Source: an uncultured Helicobacteraceae bacterium
Lineage (GTDB): Bacteria > Campylobacterota > Campylobacteria > Campylobacterales > Helicobacteraceae
Direction of reading: 5' to 3'
DNA: 64,000 nt
Assembly: GCA_944323885.1 (NCBI GenBank)
Contig: CALUUD010000002.1
Span: forward strand, 62,001 to 126,000
Made by a program: the position numbers and the translations under genes
The notes under the pieces: model-generated
Databases searched by the model: none
Seen by the model: the letters and a program-made list of their open reading frames with translations, nothing else
What the model was told of the DNA's origin: nothing
In this document: positions 44,664 to 55,220 of the stretch, one piece after another
How the letters are laid out: each line of letters opens with the position of its first letter
Position numbering within the stretch: position 1 is the stretch's first letter

Positions 44664-45176
44664 GTGCAAAAGGCTGTATTTTTTGATAGAGATGGTGTTG
44701 TAAATATTGATACAGAATACATATATAAAATAGAGGATTTTGTATATGTTGATGGTTTTTTAGATTTATTTAAACTATGTAAAGAAAAAGGATATCTTCT
44801 ATTTGTAGTTACAAATCAATCTGGTATTGGCAGGGGGTATTATACATTAGATGATTTCTTAAAGCTAAGTTCATTTATGCAAAATGATTTACAGGCTCGA
44901 CTTGGTTTTTGTTTTGATAAAATTTATTATTGTTCTCATAATGTAGATTCTAATTGTGAATGCAGGAAACCAAAAAGTGGTATGATAAAACAGGCATTAA
45001 TTGACTTTGATATTGATTTAAATAATTCTTTCTTAATTGGTGATAAAGAAAGCGATATAGAGGCAGGCATCAATGGAGGAATAAAGACAACCATTTTATT
45101 TAATAAATTTGATATTAAATCAAAAGCAAATTTTGTCGTAGATTCTCTTTATGAAATAAAGAGTATAATAAATTAG
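44664..45176 (+). CDS. gmhB: D-glycero-beta-D-manno-heptose-1,7-bisphosphate 7-phosphatase
   Basis: A 170-aa HAD phosphatase. FDRDGVVN with the nucleophile and acid Asp, VTNQSGIGRGYY, zinc-binding CSHNVDSNCECRKPKSGM and LIGDKESDIEAG identify GmhB. It removes the 7-phosphate in the ADP-heptose pathway for the LPS core. Start is GTG 12 bases after the SafE-like gene, AAAGGTAG upstream. First of four heptose genes in the H. pylori HP0860-HP0857 order. Confidence 0.94.
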   Translation: MQKAVFFDRDGVVNIDTEYIYKIEDFVYVDGFLDLFKLCKEKGYLLFVVTNQSGIGRGYYTLDDFLKLSSFMQNDLQARLGFCFDKIYYCSHNVDSNCECRKPKSGMIKQALIDFDIDLNNSFLIGDKESDIEAGINGGIKTTILFNKFDIKSKANFVVDSLYEIKSIIN

Positions 45177-45192
45177 TTTTTAGGGGTTATAT

Positions 45193-46197
45193 ATGAAATA
45201 TATTTATGATGATTTACAAGGAAAAAATATTTTAATAACAGGTGGCGCAGGTTTTATTGGTAGCAACATAGCTTATTATTTAAATAAATATCACCCAGAA
45301 TCTAATATCTTTATATTTGATAAATTTAGGGATAATATTGCTTTTGAAAATGGCAATCTATCATCACTTGGACATTTTAAAAATTTATTAGATGTTAAGT
45401 GTGAAGTAATTGTTGGCGATTTAGCAAATAAAGATGATTTAAAAAAACTTAATGATTATAAATTTGATTATATATTCCATCAAGGAGCCATATCTGATAC
45501 TACTTGCAAAGATCAAAATCTTGTATTAAAAACAAATTACGAGAGCTTAGATTATTTTATCAATAAAGCAAAAGAAAGTGAAGGAATGTTAATTTATGCT
45601 TCTTCTGCTGCTACATACGGCAACTCACCAGCTCCAAATATTGCTGGTAGTGGAGAAAAACCAGAAAATGTGTATGGTTTTTCAAAACTACTAATGGATA
45701 TGAAATTAAGAGAAATTATTAAAAATGGCATAGATGACAATTTTAAGATTATTTCTCTTAGGTATTTTAATGTATATGGGAAGGGTGAATATTTTAAAGG
45801 AAATACTGCTTCAATGATATTACAACTTGGACTTCAGGTGCTTAGAAATAAAAAAGTAAAATTATTTGAATTTGGTGAACAACTAAGGGATTTTGTATAC
45901 ATAAAAGATGTTATTCAAGCAAACATTAAGGCTATAGAATCTAACAAAAGTGGTATTTATAATGTTGGTAGTGGAAAAGCAAGAAGTTTTAATGATATTG
46001 TTGATATTTTAAAAATATATCTTGGAGATTTTGAGGTGGAGTACATTAAGAATCCTTATAGTTTCTATCAAAATCATACACAAGCAGACATATCTGATAC
46101 TATAAAAGATTTATTTTATGAACCTAGATATACTTTGGAATCTGGAATTGAAGATTATATTGATGAGATAAAAAGGATATATAAAGACGAAAGATGA
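45193..46197 (+). CDS. hldD: ADP-L-glycero-D-manno-heptose-6-epimerase
   Basis: A 334-aa SDR epimerase. NAD(P)-binding ITGGAGFIGSN, then HQGAISDTT, ASSAATYGN and YGFSKLLMD are the HldD motifs. It makes ADP-L-glycero-D-manno-heptose for the LPS inner core. TAGGGGT precedes the ATG; the stop overlaps hldE by 4 nt. Confidence 0.95.
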   Translation: MKYIYDDLQGKNILITGGAGFIGSNIAYYLNKYHPESNIFIFDKFRDNIAFENGNLSSLGHFKNLLDVKCEVIVGDLANKDDLKKLNDYKFDYIFHQGAISDTTCKDQNLVLKTNYESLDYFINKAKESEGMLIYASSAATYGNSPAPNIAGSGEKPENVYGFSKLLMDMKLREIIKNGIDDNFKIISLRYFNVYGKGEYFKGNTASMILQLGLQVLRNKKVKLFEFGEQLRDFVYIKDVIQANIKAIESNKSGIYNVGSGKARSFNDIVDILKIYLGDFEVEYIKNPYSFYQNHTQADISDTIKDLFYEPRYTLESGIEDYIDEIKRIYKDER

Positions 46198-47585
46198 TCG
46201 ATCTATTTAATTGTAAGCCAAATATTTTAGTTGTTGGCGATTTAATGCTTGATAATTATATTTATGGTGATTGTAATAGAATTTCTCCTGAAGCGCCAGT
46301 TCCTGTATTTAGAATAACAAATGAAGATAATCGTCTAGGTGGTGCTTGTAATGTGGCAAATAATTTATTAGCTCTTGGTGCCAATGTTTCATTGTGCGGC
46401 TTTATAGGAGATGATTATGATGGTAAATTTTTATTTTCTATGTTAGAGAAATTGCAAATTGATGCAAGATTTGTAAAAGTTGTGCAACAATATCGCACTA
46501 TCAAAAAAACTAGACTTTTAGCTCAAAATCAGCAAGTTATGAGAGTTGATAAAGAATGTGAAGATGTCTATTTTGATTTTTCAAAGTTATTAAATGATTT
46601 AGAATCTAGTATAAAAGAATTTGATAGTGTAATTTTAAGTGATTATGCAAAGGGTGCTTTACCCTTTGGCTTTACTCAAGGTTTGATTAGATTAGCAAAT
46701 AAGCACAATATACCAATTTTGTGCGATCCAAAGGGGCTTGATTATTCAAAATATGCAAATGCAACAATAATTACACCAAATAAAAAAGAAGCACAAAATG
46801 CTACAAATATTAAAATAGATTCCAAAGATTCTTTATTTCAGGCTGGGTTTAAATTAAAAAATGATTTAAATTTAACATATTCAATTATTACACTTAGTGA
46901 AGATGGAATGGCAATATTTGGTGATGAGATGATAGAGATACCAACACTTGCACGGGAAGTATTTGATGTAACAGGTGCAGGTGATAGCGTTATTGCAGGG
47001 CTTGCATTTGGTTTATCATGTGGTCTTGATATAGATAAAAGTGCTAGGCTCGCAAATGCTGCTGCTGCTGTTGTTGTTAGTAAAGTTGGAAGCGCAACGG
47101 CAAAATTAAGTGAAATAATGAATTATAATCCTGATTTATCTTATATAGATGATTTTTCATTAATTGAAAATTTAAAAAAAGATGGTAAAAAGATTGTATT
47201 TACTAATGGTTGTTTTGATATTTTACATAGAGGTCATGTTACATATTTGCAGCAAGCAAAAAGCTTTGGTGATATTTTGGTGATTGGTTTAAATAGTGAT
47301 AGTTCAATAAAGCGTATAAAAGGCAGTGATAGACCTATTAATAATCAAGATGATAGATTATTTTTATTAAAGAATTTATCTTGTGTTGATTTTGTTATTA
47401 TTTTTGATGAAGATACACCATATGATTTGATTAATAAAATAAAACCAGATGTTTTGGTTAAAGGTGGTGATTATAGGGATAAAGAAGTTATTGGTAGTGA
47501 TATTGTGCCAGAGTTGAGAATTGTTGATTTTGTGAAAAATAAAAGCACAACAAATATCATTAATCAAATAAAGGAAAATAAATGA
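46194..47585 (+). CDS. hldE: Bifunctional heptose-7-phosphate kinase / heptose-1-phosphate adenylyltransferase
   Basis: A 463-aa two-domain enzyme. Residues 1-315 are a ribokinase-type kinase ([23 protein letters not shown], then [12 protein letters not shown]). Residues about 330-463 are a nucleotidyltransferase with [16 protein letters not shown] and LKGGDY-like VKGGDY. Both functions of heptose activation are present. Overlaps hldD and gmhA by 4 nt each. Confidence 0.96.
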   Translation: MIDLFNCKPNILVVGDLMLDNYIYGDCNRISPEAPVPVFRITNEDNRLGGACNVANNLLALGANVSLCGFIGDDYDGKFLFSMLEKLQIDARFVKVVQQYRTIKKTRLLAQNQQVMRVDKECEDVYFDFSKLLNDLESSIKEFDSVILSDYAKGALPFGFTQGLIRLANKHNIPILCDPKGLDYSKYANATIITPNKKEAQNATNIKIDSKDSLFQAGFKLKNDLNLTYSIITLSEDGMAIFGDEMIEIPTLAREVFDVTGAGDSVIAGLAFGLSCGLDIDKSARLANAAAAVVVSKVGSATAKLSEIMNYNPDLSYIDDFSLIENLKKDGKKIVFTNGCFDILHRGHVTYLQQAKSFGDILVIGLNSDSSIKRIKGSDRPINNQDDRLFLLKNLSCVDFVIIFDEDTPYDLINKIKPDVLVKGGDYRDKEVIGSDIVPELRIVDFVKNKSTTNIINQIKENK

Positions 47586-48148
47586 GAGATTTTATACGGA
47601 GTGAATTTCTTTCACATATTGACACTACGCATAGTGTTTTAAAATTGCTAATTGATGATATATCTAATGCTTGTAATATGATGATTGAGGCATTAAAGAA
47701 TGGAAATAAAATTATGGTATGTGGGAATGGGGGTTCTGCGGCAGATTCACAGCATTTTGCAGCGGAATTAAGTGGTAGATATAAATTAGATAGAGAGGCG
47801 ATAAGCTGTATAGCACTAACTACAGATACATCAGCATTAACTGCCATTGGTAATGATTTTGGTTTTGATTTTGTCTTTTCAAGACAAGTTGAGGCACTTG
47901 CTAAAAGCGGAGATATACTACTTGCTATATCAACAAGTGGAAATTCTAACAATGTTATAAAAGCAGCAAATGTAGCAAAATTAAAGGGTTGCAAGATTAT
48001 AGGATTAAGCGGTAAAGGAGGGGGAGAATTAAGCTCTTATTGTGATATAAATATTATTATTCCAAGTTCTAATACACCTAGAATCCAAGAGATGCATTTA
48101 ATTATCGAGCACATTATTTGCGATATGATTGAGAGAGAATTTGTTTGA
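47582..48148 (+). CDS. gmhA: Phosphoheptose isomerase
   Basis: A 188-aa SIS-fold isomerase turning sedoheptulose 7-phosphate into D-glycero-D-manno-heptose 7-phosphate. [30 protein letters not shown] and the C-terminal [15 protein letters not shown] are characteristic. It completes the gmhB-hldD-hldE-gmhA set. Starts 4 nt inside hldE (ATGA), ends overlapping the next gene by 4 nt. Confidence 0.96.
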   Translation: MRDFIRSEFLSHIDTTHSVLKLLIDDISNACNMMIEALKNGNKIMVCGNGGSAADSQHFAAELSGRYKLDREAISCIALTTDTSALTAIGNDFGFDFVFSRQVEALAKSGDILLAISTSGNSNNVIKAANVAKLKGCKIIGLSGKGGGELSSYCDINIIIPSSNTPRIQEMHLIIEHIICDMIEREFV

Positions 48149-48720
48149 GCATTGGAAAGAAAGATTTAGAATTCCCAAATCTTGAAGACTTCTTTTTAGA
48201 AAAAGTTAGAAATGGAGTTATAGTAAAATATGTGGATATTATTTTTGGTAAGTATTTTTTATATATTCTTACTCCACAAAATATTTTATATCCATGTGTT
48301 ATTTATAATCATATAATGCAACAAAATGAATATGTAAAGCATAGTAAACCTTTGATACACTTTTGCAAGTGTAATAGGCTTTGGAGTGTATATGATAAGA
48401 ATGCAACATTTCTAAAAGCAAAAATACCATATAACAATTCATTTGATTTCCAAGTTGGTGGTGGAAGAAATAATTCAAATAAGTTGTTTTACAATGTAGA
48501 GCTTCCATTTTGTAATGAATGTATAAAGATTTATGAAAGGTTATTTTTAAAGTTTCATGTTAATGAGCATTTTGAACTTTGGAATAATATTTTTTTAACT
48601 AAAAATGTTATCGAATTAGAAAAAAAGGCAATTGAATATGCAATAAACTTAGATTCTAATTTTTTATCTATGGATGTTGATATAAATGATGGATATTTTT
48701 ACCTTAGGCGAAAAGCCTAA
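48145..48720 (+). CDS. Unknown protein coupled to the heptose operon (191 aa)
   Basis: A 191-aa soluble protein beginning with TTG overlapping the gmhA stop (TTGA), GAGAGAG upstream. Four cysteines in two pairs, HFCKC and FCNEC, separated by about 60 residues, look like a split zinc-binding site. Another hypothetical gene lies downstream of gmhA in H. pylori (HP0856) as I recall. I do not recognise the family. Coupling suggests a role in envelope or sugar metabolism, without direct evidence. Confidence 0.65.
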   Translation: MSIGKKDLEFPNLEDFFLEKVRNGVIVKYVDIIFGKYFLYILTPQNILYPCVIYNHIMQQNEYVKHSKPLIHFCKCNRLWSVYDKNATFLKAKIPYNNSFDFQVGGGRNNSNKLFYNVELPFCNECIKIYERLFLKFHVNEHFELWNNIFLTKNVIELEKKAIEYAINLDSNFLSMDVDINDGYFYLRRKA

Positions 48721-48740
48721 AATTTTTAAGGATTCTTTAA

Positions 48741-49253
48741 ATGGCATTAATTGGTAATATTTATGATTTGGAGTTTATGTTTAATAAAAGTGAAGTCTTG
48801 CAAATTTTGTGCAAATATCTCTTAGATTCTATTAATAAAAATTCACATATATACAATCGTATAATTAATCTTAATTGTAATGGCACTAGAATAGAGAATA
48901 AAATTGATATCGGGTTTGATATTATTGCAATTGAGCAAAGTTATAAGTTAGGCAATGGTGGTGAATTTGAATCACATAATAATTTTGTCGATTTTCAACT
49001 TTTGATTTCTGGTAGTGAATATATGGAATTTGGCAGCATTAGAGATTTTAATGTCTCTAGTGGTTATGATATTACTAAAGATGTTACTTTTTATCATAAA
49101 CATACAAATGTCTCAAGGGTGCTATTAAGAGATACTTCTCTTGCTGTATTTTTTCCACATGATGTGCATAGAGGTGGTATTTTATTTAGTGATGATATAG
49201 TGTATAAAAGTGTTGTAAAAGTTCCAAATAAATTATTAAAGTTTTGTTTTTAG
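48741..49253 (+). CDS. YhcH/YjgK/YiaL family protein (DUF386)
   Basis: A 170-aa cupin-like protein. ESHNNFVDFQLLISGSEYMEFG and AVFFPHDVHRGG carry the family's histidine/glutamate metal-binding pattern. Members include EbgC and YiaL, linked to sugar (often sialic acid or galactoside) metabolism. No sugar catabolic genes are nearby except the LPS heptose set. AAGGATT lies before the ATG. Confidence 0.82.
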   Translation: MALIGNIYDLEFMFNKSEVLQILCKYLLDSINKNSHIYNRIINLNCNGTRIENKIDIGFDIIAIEQSYKLGNGGEFESHNNFVDFQLLISGSEYMEFGSIRDFNVSSGYDITKDVTFYHKHTNVSRVLLRDTSLAVFFPHDVHRGGILFSDDIVYKSVVKVPNKLLKFCF

Positions 49254-49757
49254 ATGATTAAAATTGTTTTTATTAATTGCTTATTACTTTGTTTATTATT
49301 TGGTAATAATTGTAGAAATATTAACGACATTATAGGATATTGGCTTAGTCCAAAAGATGAAGTATCAGGTAGAAGCTCTATTGTAAAAATAGTAAAAAAA
49401 GATGGTAAATATTTTGGATATAAAGTTGCATTTTTAGATTCTCTTCCTGGTGGAGATGATGCAAATAACGAAAGATACTCTTTGCGAGATAGAAGTATTT
49501 TAGGTAGTGTTTATATTTATAATTTAGAGCGTAACTCAAATAATTCATATATTAATGGGCGATATTACGATTTTAGTATAGGAAAAACATTTCATGCTAA
49601 AGTAAGATTAGAATGTGATAGACTTATCTTTATAGTTAGTGTTGATAATATAGGTATGCTTGGATCAAAGAAGATTTATCAATATCTTGATAAAGGTGAT
49701 GTAAAATTTTATATCAAAGAAAATGTAGAAGCTGATTTTAGTGGTATAGATAATTAA
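49254..49757 (+). CDS. DUF2147 secreted protein
   Basis: A 167-aa exported protein. A signal peptide of about 18 residues is followed by DIIGYWLSPKDEVSGRSSIV and the YFGYKV strand; then NGRYYDFSIGKTFHAKVRL, the DUF2147 fold (a small lipocalin-like barrel). Function is unknown in the family. The ATG begins directly after the DUF386 stop with no gap. Confidence 0.78.
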   Translation: MIKIVFINCLLLCLLFGNNCRNINDIIGYWLSPKDEVSGRSSIVKIVKKDGKYFGYKVAFLDSLPGGDDANNERYSLRDRSILGSVYIYNLERNSNNSYINGRYYDFSIGKTFHAKVRLECDRLIFIVSVDNIGMLGSKKIYQYLDKGDVKFYIKENVEADFSGIDN

Positions 49758-49768
49758 AAGGAGTTTTT

Positions 49769-50368
49769 TTGAGATTTGATAGAATGGTTTGGCAATGGAT
49801 AGTTGGTGTATTATTCTTAATTTGGATATTATTTAGTGCACCAAAATTAGTTTGTATGCAAGTATTATTTAATATTATTGGATTATTTTTGTTGTTTATT
49901 GGCATTGTAGGCCGTCTGTATGCAACTTTATATATAGGTGGTATGAAAAATAGTGGCAATGATGGCAATAGTTTTATAAATGATGGCATTTATAGTGTAT
50001 GCAGGAATCCTCTTTATTTATTTTCATTTATTGCATTAATTGGGGTTTTGTTTTTAAAGGGTCAGATAAGTTTGATAATATTAGGAGGAGTAGTATTCCT
50101 GCTTATATATAGATTTACAATTCTAAGCGAAGAGGCATTTTTAAGAAATAAATTCGGGGAGTCGTATGAAGAATTTTTAAAAAATACACCTAGATTTTTC
50201 CCTAATTTTTCTAAATTTAAATATAGTGAAAGATTAGAAATTAGACCATTTTTTCTACATAAAGAAATAAAGAGAGCATTTGTGTGGCTTCTTGGAGCGT
50301 TTTTAATATATATTATTTCAATATTTCAAGATTTTGGCTTTTTGCCTGTGCTAATTACGGCTTATTAA
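49769..50368 (+). CDS. Isoprenylcysteine methyltransferase/phospholipid methyltransferase-like membrane protein
   Basis: A 199-aa membrane protein with about four helices. The signature INDGIYSVCRNPLYLFSF and the EEAFLRNKFGESYEEF helix are those of the ICMT/PEMT-type methyltransferases. TTG start 6 bases after AAGGAG. The true substrate is unknown; phospholipid or lipid methylation is plausible. It overlaps convergent ligA by 18 nt at the 3' end. Confidence 0.78.
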   Translation: MRFDRMVWQWIVGVLFLIWILFSAPKLVCMQVLFNIIGLFLLFIGIVGRLYATLYIGGMKNSGNDGNSFINDGIYSVCRNPLYLFSFIALIGVLFLKGQISLIILGGVVFLLIYRFTILSEEAFLRNKFGESYEEFLKNTPRFFPNFSKFKYSERLEIRPFFLHKEIKRAFVWLLGAFLIYIISIFQDFGFLPVLITAY

Positions 50369-52300
50369 GATATTCATCTCATTTTCACTTAAAATTTTAA
50401 TCCCAAGCTCATTAGCTTTGGCTAGCTTACTTCCAGCATTCTCTCCAGCTAATAATAAAGTAGTTTTCTTGCTTACATTTGAGCTTATGTTGGCACCTAG
50501 ACTTTCTAGTTTTTTTGCCATTTCATCTCTACTTATTGATAGTGTGCCTGTAATTGTTATTACCTCGCCTTGCAATATTCCATTATTATTTTTTACAATA
50601 GGTTGAATAATATTTAATAAATCTTTAATGAGATTCTTATTTGTTTCTATGAATAATATAAATGATTTAGCGCTTTCTTCTCCTACTCCATCTACTTTTA
50701 GCAGTTCATCATATGTGATATCAAATATGTCTATCCCAAACATATCTACCAGCTTTTTACTAGCACCTTCTCCTATATGCTCAATTCCTAATGCATTTAC
50801 AAAACGCCATAATTCAATATTTTTTGTTGATTGAATAGAATTTATTATATTTTGTATTTTTTTATCTCTCCAACCCTCTTTATCTTGTAGTGTTTGTGAT
50901 GTTATTTTATATATATCTAGGATATTTTTTATTATCCCTTCTTCAAATAAAAAATCAATAATCCTTTCTCCAAGTCCATTTATATCCATAGCTTTTTTGC
51001 TACAAAAATGAATGATAGAGTTTTTTACTCTTGCTTTACATTGTAGATTCTGACACTTTATAAGTATATTTTCTATTAATAGTTCACTACTGCATATTGG
51101 GCAATGTGATGGTTTTTTTATTTGAATTTCATTTCCATTTCTTAATTCTTTTATTGGTTTTATTATTTTTGGGATAACATCACCACTTCTTATTATTAGC
51201 ACATTATCATTTATTCTTATATCCTTTTTTTCTATTTCCTCAAAATTATGTAGTGTTGCTCTACTTATTAATGCACCTTCTATGTTTATTGGATCTAGTT
51301 CTGCAACTGGTGTTATTACACCACTTCTACCAACACTAAAAGTGATATTTGTAATTTTTGTTTGTTTTTCTATTGGAGGAAATTTATAAGCCACGGCAAA
51401 TCTAGGATTTTTTGCTGTGTATCCAAGTGAATTTTGTAGATTGATATTATCTAATCTAACAACCATTCCATCAAGCATAATATCATATGAATGTCTCATT
51501 GAAATTAGTTTATTATAAAAATTTTCTACTTCATCAATACTATCACATACCATACTTAGTTTTGTATCAATAAAACCAAAGCTTTTAATTATGTTTAATC
51601 TATTAAAAAAACTATTATCATTAATATTAAAATATCCAAAACCCCAGGGAATAAATTTTAATTTTCTTTGTTTTGTAATTTTAGAATCTAATTGTCTTAG
51701 ACTTCCTGAAGCGGCATTTCTAGGATTTGCAAATATGCTTTCATTGTTTTTTAGCCTCTGTTTGTTTATATTTTCAAAATCATCTTTGTTGATTATTACT
51801 TCACCCCTAATTTCAATTTTTTCTTCATATGGTATTTCAAGTGGAATAGAATTAATTGTTCTTGCATTCTCTAATATACTCTCACCAATATTACCATCAC
51901 CCCTTGTTGCAGCACTTATTAGTTTGCCTTTTTCATAAGTTAAATTTAGACTTGCCCCGTCAAATTTTGCATCACACATGAATGTTATTTTTGTATTAGT
52001 TTTATTTATTCTTTTTTCCCATGCAATAAGTTCATCTAAATTAAATACATCATCCAAACTCCACATACGCTCTATATGTGAAATTTTTTTAAAACTTTCC
52101 TTGGCTTCATTTCCAACCCTTTGTGTTGGTGATGTATTGTCTATATCATTTGGATTATTTTTTTCGTATTCTACTAGTTCAAAATATAATTTATCATATT
52201 CATCATCACTTGCTATTGGATCATCTAATACATAATAATGATATGCCATTTTTTTTAAAACTTCGGTTTTTGTTTTATATTGCTCTAAATTATTAATCAT
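50351..52300 (-). CDS. ligA: NAD-dependent DNA ligase
   Basis: A 649-aa ligase. The adenylated Lys is residue 112 in AKFDGA. Domain order: Ia, adenylation, OB fold (SVGRSGVITPVAEL), a four-Cys zinc finger (CPIC...CQNLQC), HhH and C-terminal BRCT (LSENEMNILIS). Seals nicks in replication and repair using NAD. It is transcribed opposite to the neighbours. H. pylori HP0615-HP0618 has the same ligA-cheV-aspS-adk order. Confidence 0.97.
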   Translation of the reverse strand: MINNLEQYKTKTEVLKKMAYHYYVLDDPIASDDEYDKLYFELVEYEKNNPNDIDNTSPTQRVGNEAKESFKKISHIERMWSLDDVFNLDELIAWEKRINKTNTKITFMCDAKFDGASLNLTYEKGKLISAATRGDGNIGESILENARTINSIPLEIPYEEKIEIRGEVIINKDDFENINKQRLKNNESIFANPRNAASGSLRQLDSKITKQRKLKFIPWGFGYFNINDNSFFNRLNIIKSFGFIDTKLSMVCDSIDEVENFYNKLISMRHSYDIMLDGMVVRLDNINLQNSLGYTAKNPRFAVAYKFPPIEKQTKITNITFSVGRSGVITPVAELDPINIEGALISRATLHNFEEIEKKDIRINDNVLIIRSGDVIPKIIKPIKELRNGNEIQIKKPSHCPICSSELLIENILIKCQNLQCKARVKNSIIHFCSKKAMDINGLGERIIDFLFEEGIIKNILDIYKITSQTLQDKEGWRDKKIQNIINSIQSTKNIELWRFVNALGIEHIGEGASKKLVDMFGIDIFDITYDELLKVDGVGEESAKSFILFIETNKNLIKDLLNIIQPIVKNNNGILQGEVITITGTLSISRDEMAKKLESLGANISSNVSKKTTLLLAGENAGSKLAKANELGIKILSENEMNILISRN

Positions 52301-52432
52301 AAATCTTTCTTTAAATATTGTTTAATTTGTGTAATACGCAAGATGTATTTGGATAATTGTTTAATGATTTTATAATCACAAAACATAAAATTGATATATC
52401 TTAAAAATACAAAACTTTTAAAGTTAAAATTA

Positions 52433-52438
52433 TATAAT
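52433..52438 (+). promoter_or_regulatory. Putative -10 element for cheV
   Basis: TATAAT in AATTATATAATAATT, 30 bases before the cheV TTG start, followed by AAGGAAG at 52455-52461. It lies in the 167-base ligA-cheV divergent region, which holds nothing else I can name. Motif evidence only. Confidence 0.5.
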
Positions 52439-52467
52439 AATTAAAATATCTTTGAAGGAAGCTAAAG

Positions 52468-53415
52468 TTGGTTAATAAAATTGTAGAAAATACAGAGCTG
52501 CACTTATTAAATGAGGTTCAGTTTTTATGTTTTTTGCTTGAAGAAGATGGTGAATTATACGCTACAAATGTATTTAAAGTTCGTGAAGTAGTGCATTATA
52601 CAGATGTAATTACAACAACAGAAGGAGAAGATAATGATGTTGTTATTGGCTTTATTACTATGCGTGGCGAATCTATACCTCTTCTTGATTTAAGAAGATG
52701 GCTTTATTACAATCCAGAATCTAAGGTAAACAATCTAAAAGATTTTTCTATTAATTCAAGTAAAGAGCTTGTTGTTATATGTGAATTTAGCGGATACACT
52801 ATAGGGCTTAGAATCTACTCTGTAAAAAGGATTATACAAAGGAATTGGAGTGAGGTGGTTACAGGTAGTGAGTATGGATTTCAAAAAAATGGCAAAGTTA
52901 TAGCTACTACAAAATTTGATGATGGTAAGATAGTTCAAGTTTTAGATGTTGAAAAGATGCTAAGTGAGATTTTTCCTATGGTTAATGATGATGAGTATAT
53001 TGGAATGCAGACACTTGATAGAATAAATAGTAATAAAATTATACTTTTAGCTGAAGATTCTATGTCTGTCACAAAATCAATGCAATTTATTCTAGAAAAG
53101 CTTGGATTAAAATATTATACTTTTCCAAATGGAAATGGTCTATTGCAATTTTTAAATCAAACAGATGATCTTCATACTATAGGTGCTGTTATTACAGACT
53201 TAGAGATGCCAGTAATATCTGGTTTTGAAGTGTTAAAACAGATAAAAAATAATAAAGAATTTCAACATATACCTGTAATTATCAATACTTCAATGAGTAG
53301 CGAATCAAATATACAGATGGCAAAATCTCTAAAAGCAGATGCCTTTATCACAAAATTAAAGGCTACTGAAATTGAATTTGAATTAAGAAAAATATTGGAA
53401 CATACTAGTTTGTAG
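52468..53415 (+). CDS. cheV: CheV chemotaxis coupling protein (CheW-receiver), probable CheV2
   Basis: A 315-aa protein with a CheW domain (about 15-170, GFITMRGESIPLLDLRRWL) and a C-terminal receiver from about 190 with phospho-acceptor Asp244 (ITDLEMPVISGFEV). CheV couples receptors to CheA and may act as a phosphate sink. Start is TTG with AAGGAAG upstream. By location (after ligA, before aspS) it matches the H. pylori CheV encoded at HP0616. Confidence 0.94.
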   Translation: MVNKIVENTELHLLNEVQFLCFLLEEDGELYATNVFKVREVVHYTDVITTTEGEDNDVVIGFITMRGESIPLLDLRRWLYYNPESKVNNLKDFSINSSKELVVICEFSGYTIGLRIYSVKRIIQRNWSEVVTGSEYGFQKNGKVIATTKFDDGKIVQVLDVEKMLSEIFPMVNDDEYIGMQTLDRINSNKIILLAEDSMSVTKSMQFILEKLGLKYYTFPNGNGLLQFLNQTDDLHTIGAVITDLEMPVISGFEVLKQIKNNKEFQHIPVIINTSMSSESNIQMAKSLKADAFITKLKATEIEFELRKILEHTSL

Positions 53416-53421
53416 TTTTGC

Positions 53422-53427
53422 TAGAAT
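53422..53427 (+). promoter_or_regulatory. Putative -10 element for aspS-adk-ppa
   Basis: TAGAAT in GTTTTGCTAGAATCG, 33 bases before the aspS start and just after the cheV stop. The short TG-extended match and the following leader with TTGGGAAA support a separate promoter. Motif evidence only. Confidence 0.4.
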
Positions 53428-53459
53428 CGTAAGTTTAATTTTTTATTTGGGAAATTTTA

Positions 53460-55220
53460 ATGTTTAGAACACATTTATGCAGTAATTTAGATGAAACAAA
53501 TATTGGAGAAAGTGTAAAGCTTTGTGGTTGGTGTAACACATATAGAGATCATGGTGGTATTATCTTTATTGATTTACGAGATAAAAGTGGCATTGTTCAA
53601 TTAGTCTGCGATCCAAGCAGTTTAGCTTATAATGATGCAAGTTTGGTTCGTGATGAATTCGTTTTAATAGTAGAAGGTATCGTTAGAGCTCGCGGTGATG
53701 GTTTGGAGAATCCAAGATTAAAAACTGGCAAAATAGAAGTTGTGTTAAATTCGTTAATCATAGAAAATAGGAGTAAAACTCCTCCAATTACAATAGGTGA
53801 TCTAAATACGAATGAAGAATTAAGGTTAAAATATAGATATTTAGATTTGCGTTCAAAAGAGTCTTTTAATATATTCAAATTAAGGAGTGATATAACGCTT
53901 AAGGTCAGGGAATGTCTTGGCAAAATGGATTTTTTAGAGGTTGAAACTCCCGTATTAACTAGGGCTACGCCAGAGGGAGCTAGGGATTATCTAGTTCCAA
54001 GCAGGGTTTATAATGGTGAGTTTTTTGCATTACCTCAAAGCCCACAATTATTTAAGCAATTGCTTATGATAGGTGGTTTTGATAGATATTTTCAGATTGC
54101 AAAATGTTTTAGAGATGAAGATTTAAGAGCAGATAGGCAGCCTGAATTTAGCCAGATTGATGTTGAAATGAGTTTTTGCGATCAAGATGATGTAATTAAT
54201 GTTGCAGAAATTTTACTAAAAGAAATTTTTGGCATTTGTGGATATGCTATAAATACACCCTTTATGCGTATGTCATATAATGAGGCTATGGAAAAATATG
54301 GAAGTGATAAGCCTGATTTAAGATTTGATCTACCTTTACTTGATATTGGTGAATGTTTTTTAGATTCTAGTAATGATGTTTTTAAAGATATTGCTAATAA
54401 TTTAGATAAAAATAGATTTAAGGCATTAAAAGTTCCAAATGGTGATAGTTTTTTTACTAGAAAGTTGCTTAGTGAGTGTGATGACTTTGTAAGGAAATTT
54501 GGAGCTAAAGGACTTGCTTATATTCAAGCAAGAGATGGTGATTTAAAAGGTCCCATTATTAAATTTTTAAGCAACTCATCTTTAGAAAAAATGAAAAATT
54601 TGTTATCCATCAAAGATGGTGATATTATATTTTTTGGTGCAGGAGAAAAACATATAATATTGGATTATATGGGGAGGCTTAGGTTGAAAATAGCATCTAT
54701 GATGAATCTAGTCGATGATAATGAATTTAAATTTTTATGGGTTGTTGATTTTCCTATGTTTGAGTATGCTGACAGTCGTTTGAAAGCCCTGCATCATCCT
54801 TTTACGATGCCAAATAATATTGATGAAGACGATCCTTTAAGAATTGGTTCTATTGCATATGATGTTGTATTAAATGGAGTAGAATTAGGTGGCGGAAGTA
54901 TTAGAAACCATAAATTTGATATTCAAAAGAAAGTATTTGAATTATTAGGTATTGATGAGAATGAAGCAAATGAAAAATTTGGTTTTTTACTTGAAGCATT
55001 AAGTTATGGTGCTCCACCACATGGTGGATTTGCTATTGGGCTTGATAGATTGGTTATGCTGCTTGCAAAACAAAATAGCATTAGGGATGTAATAGCATTT
55101 CCAAAAACGCAAAAATCTACTTGTTTATTAACAGATGCTCCAAGTAGTATTGATAGAATGCAATTAAACGAACTTGGTCTAAGAATAAAGGATAATAAAG
55201 ATAATAAGGAGTGGAAATGA
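53460..55220 (+). CDS. aspS: Aspartyl-tRNA synthetase (probably non-discriminating)
   Basis: A 586-aa class II synthetase of bacterial type. It has the N-terminal OB fold ([19 protein letters not shown]), motif 2 region [23 protein letters not shown], the bacterial GAD insertion and motif 3 [13 protein letters not shown]. Helicobacter enzymes of this kind are known to charge both tRNA-Asp and tRNA-Asn, corrected by GatCAB; that is carried over from the family. It overlaps adk by 4 nt. Confidence 0.95.
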   Translation: MFRTHLCSNLDETNIGESVKLCGWCNTYRDHGGIIFIDLRDKSGIVQLVCDPSSLAYNDASLVRDEFVLIVEGIVRARGDGLENPRLKTGKIEVVLNSLIIENRSKTPPITIGDLNTNEELRLKYRYLDLRSKESFNIFKLRSDITLKVRECLGKMDFLEVETPVLTRATPEGARDYLVPSRVYNGEFFALPQSPQLFKQLLMIGGFDRYFQIAKCFRDEDLRADRQPEFSQIDVEMSFCDQDDVINVAEILLKEIFGICGYAINTPFMRMSYNEAMEKYGSDKPDLRFDLPLLDIGECFLDSSNDVFKDIANNLDKNRFKALKVPNGDSFFTRKLLSECDDFVRKFGAKGLAYIQARDGDLKGPIIKFLSNSSLEKMKNLLSIKDGDIIFFGAGEKHIILDYMGRLRLKIASMMNLVDDNEFKFLWVVDFPMFEYADSRLKALHHPFTMPNNIDEDDPLRIGSIAYDVVLNGVELGGGSIRNHKFDIQKKVFELLGIDENEANEKFGFLLEALSYGAPPHGGFAIGLDRLVMLLAKQNSIRDVIAFPKTQKSTCLLTDAPSSIDRMQLNELGLRIKDNKDNKEWK

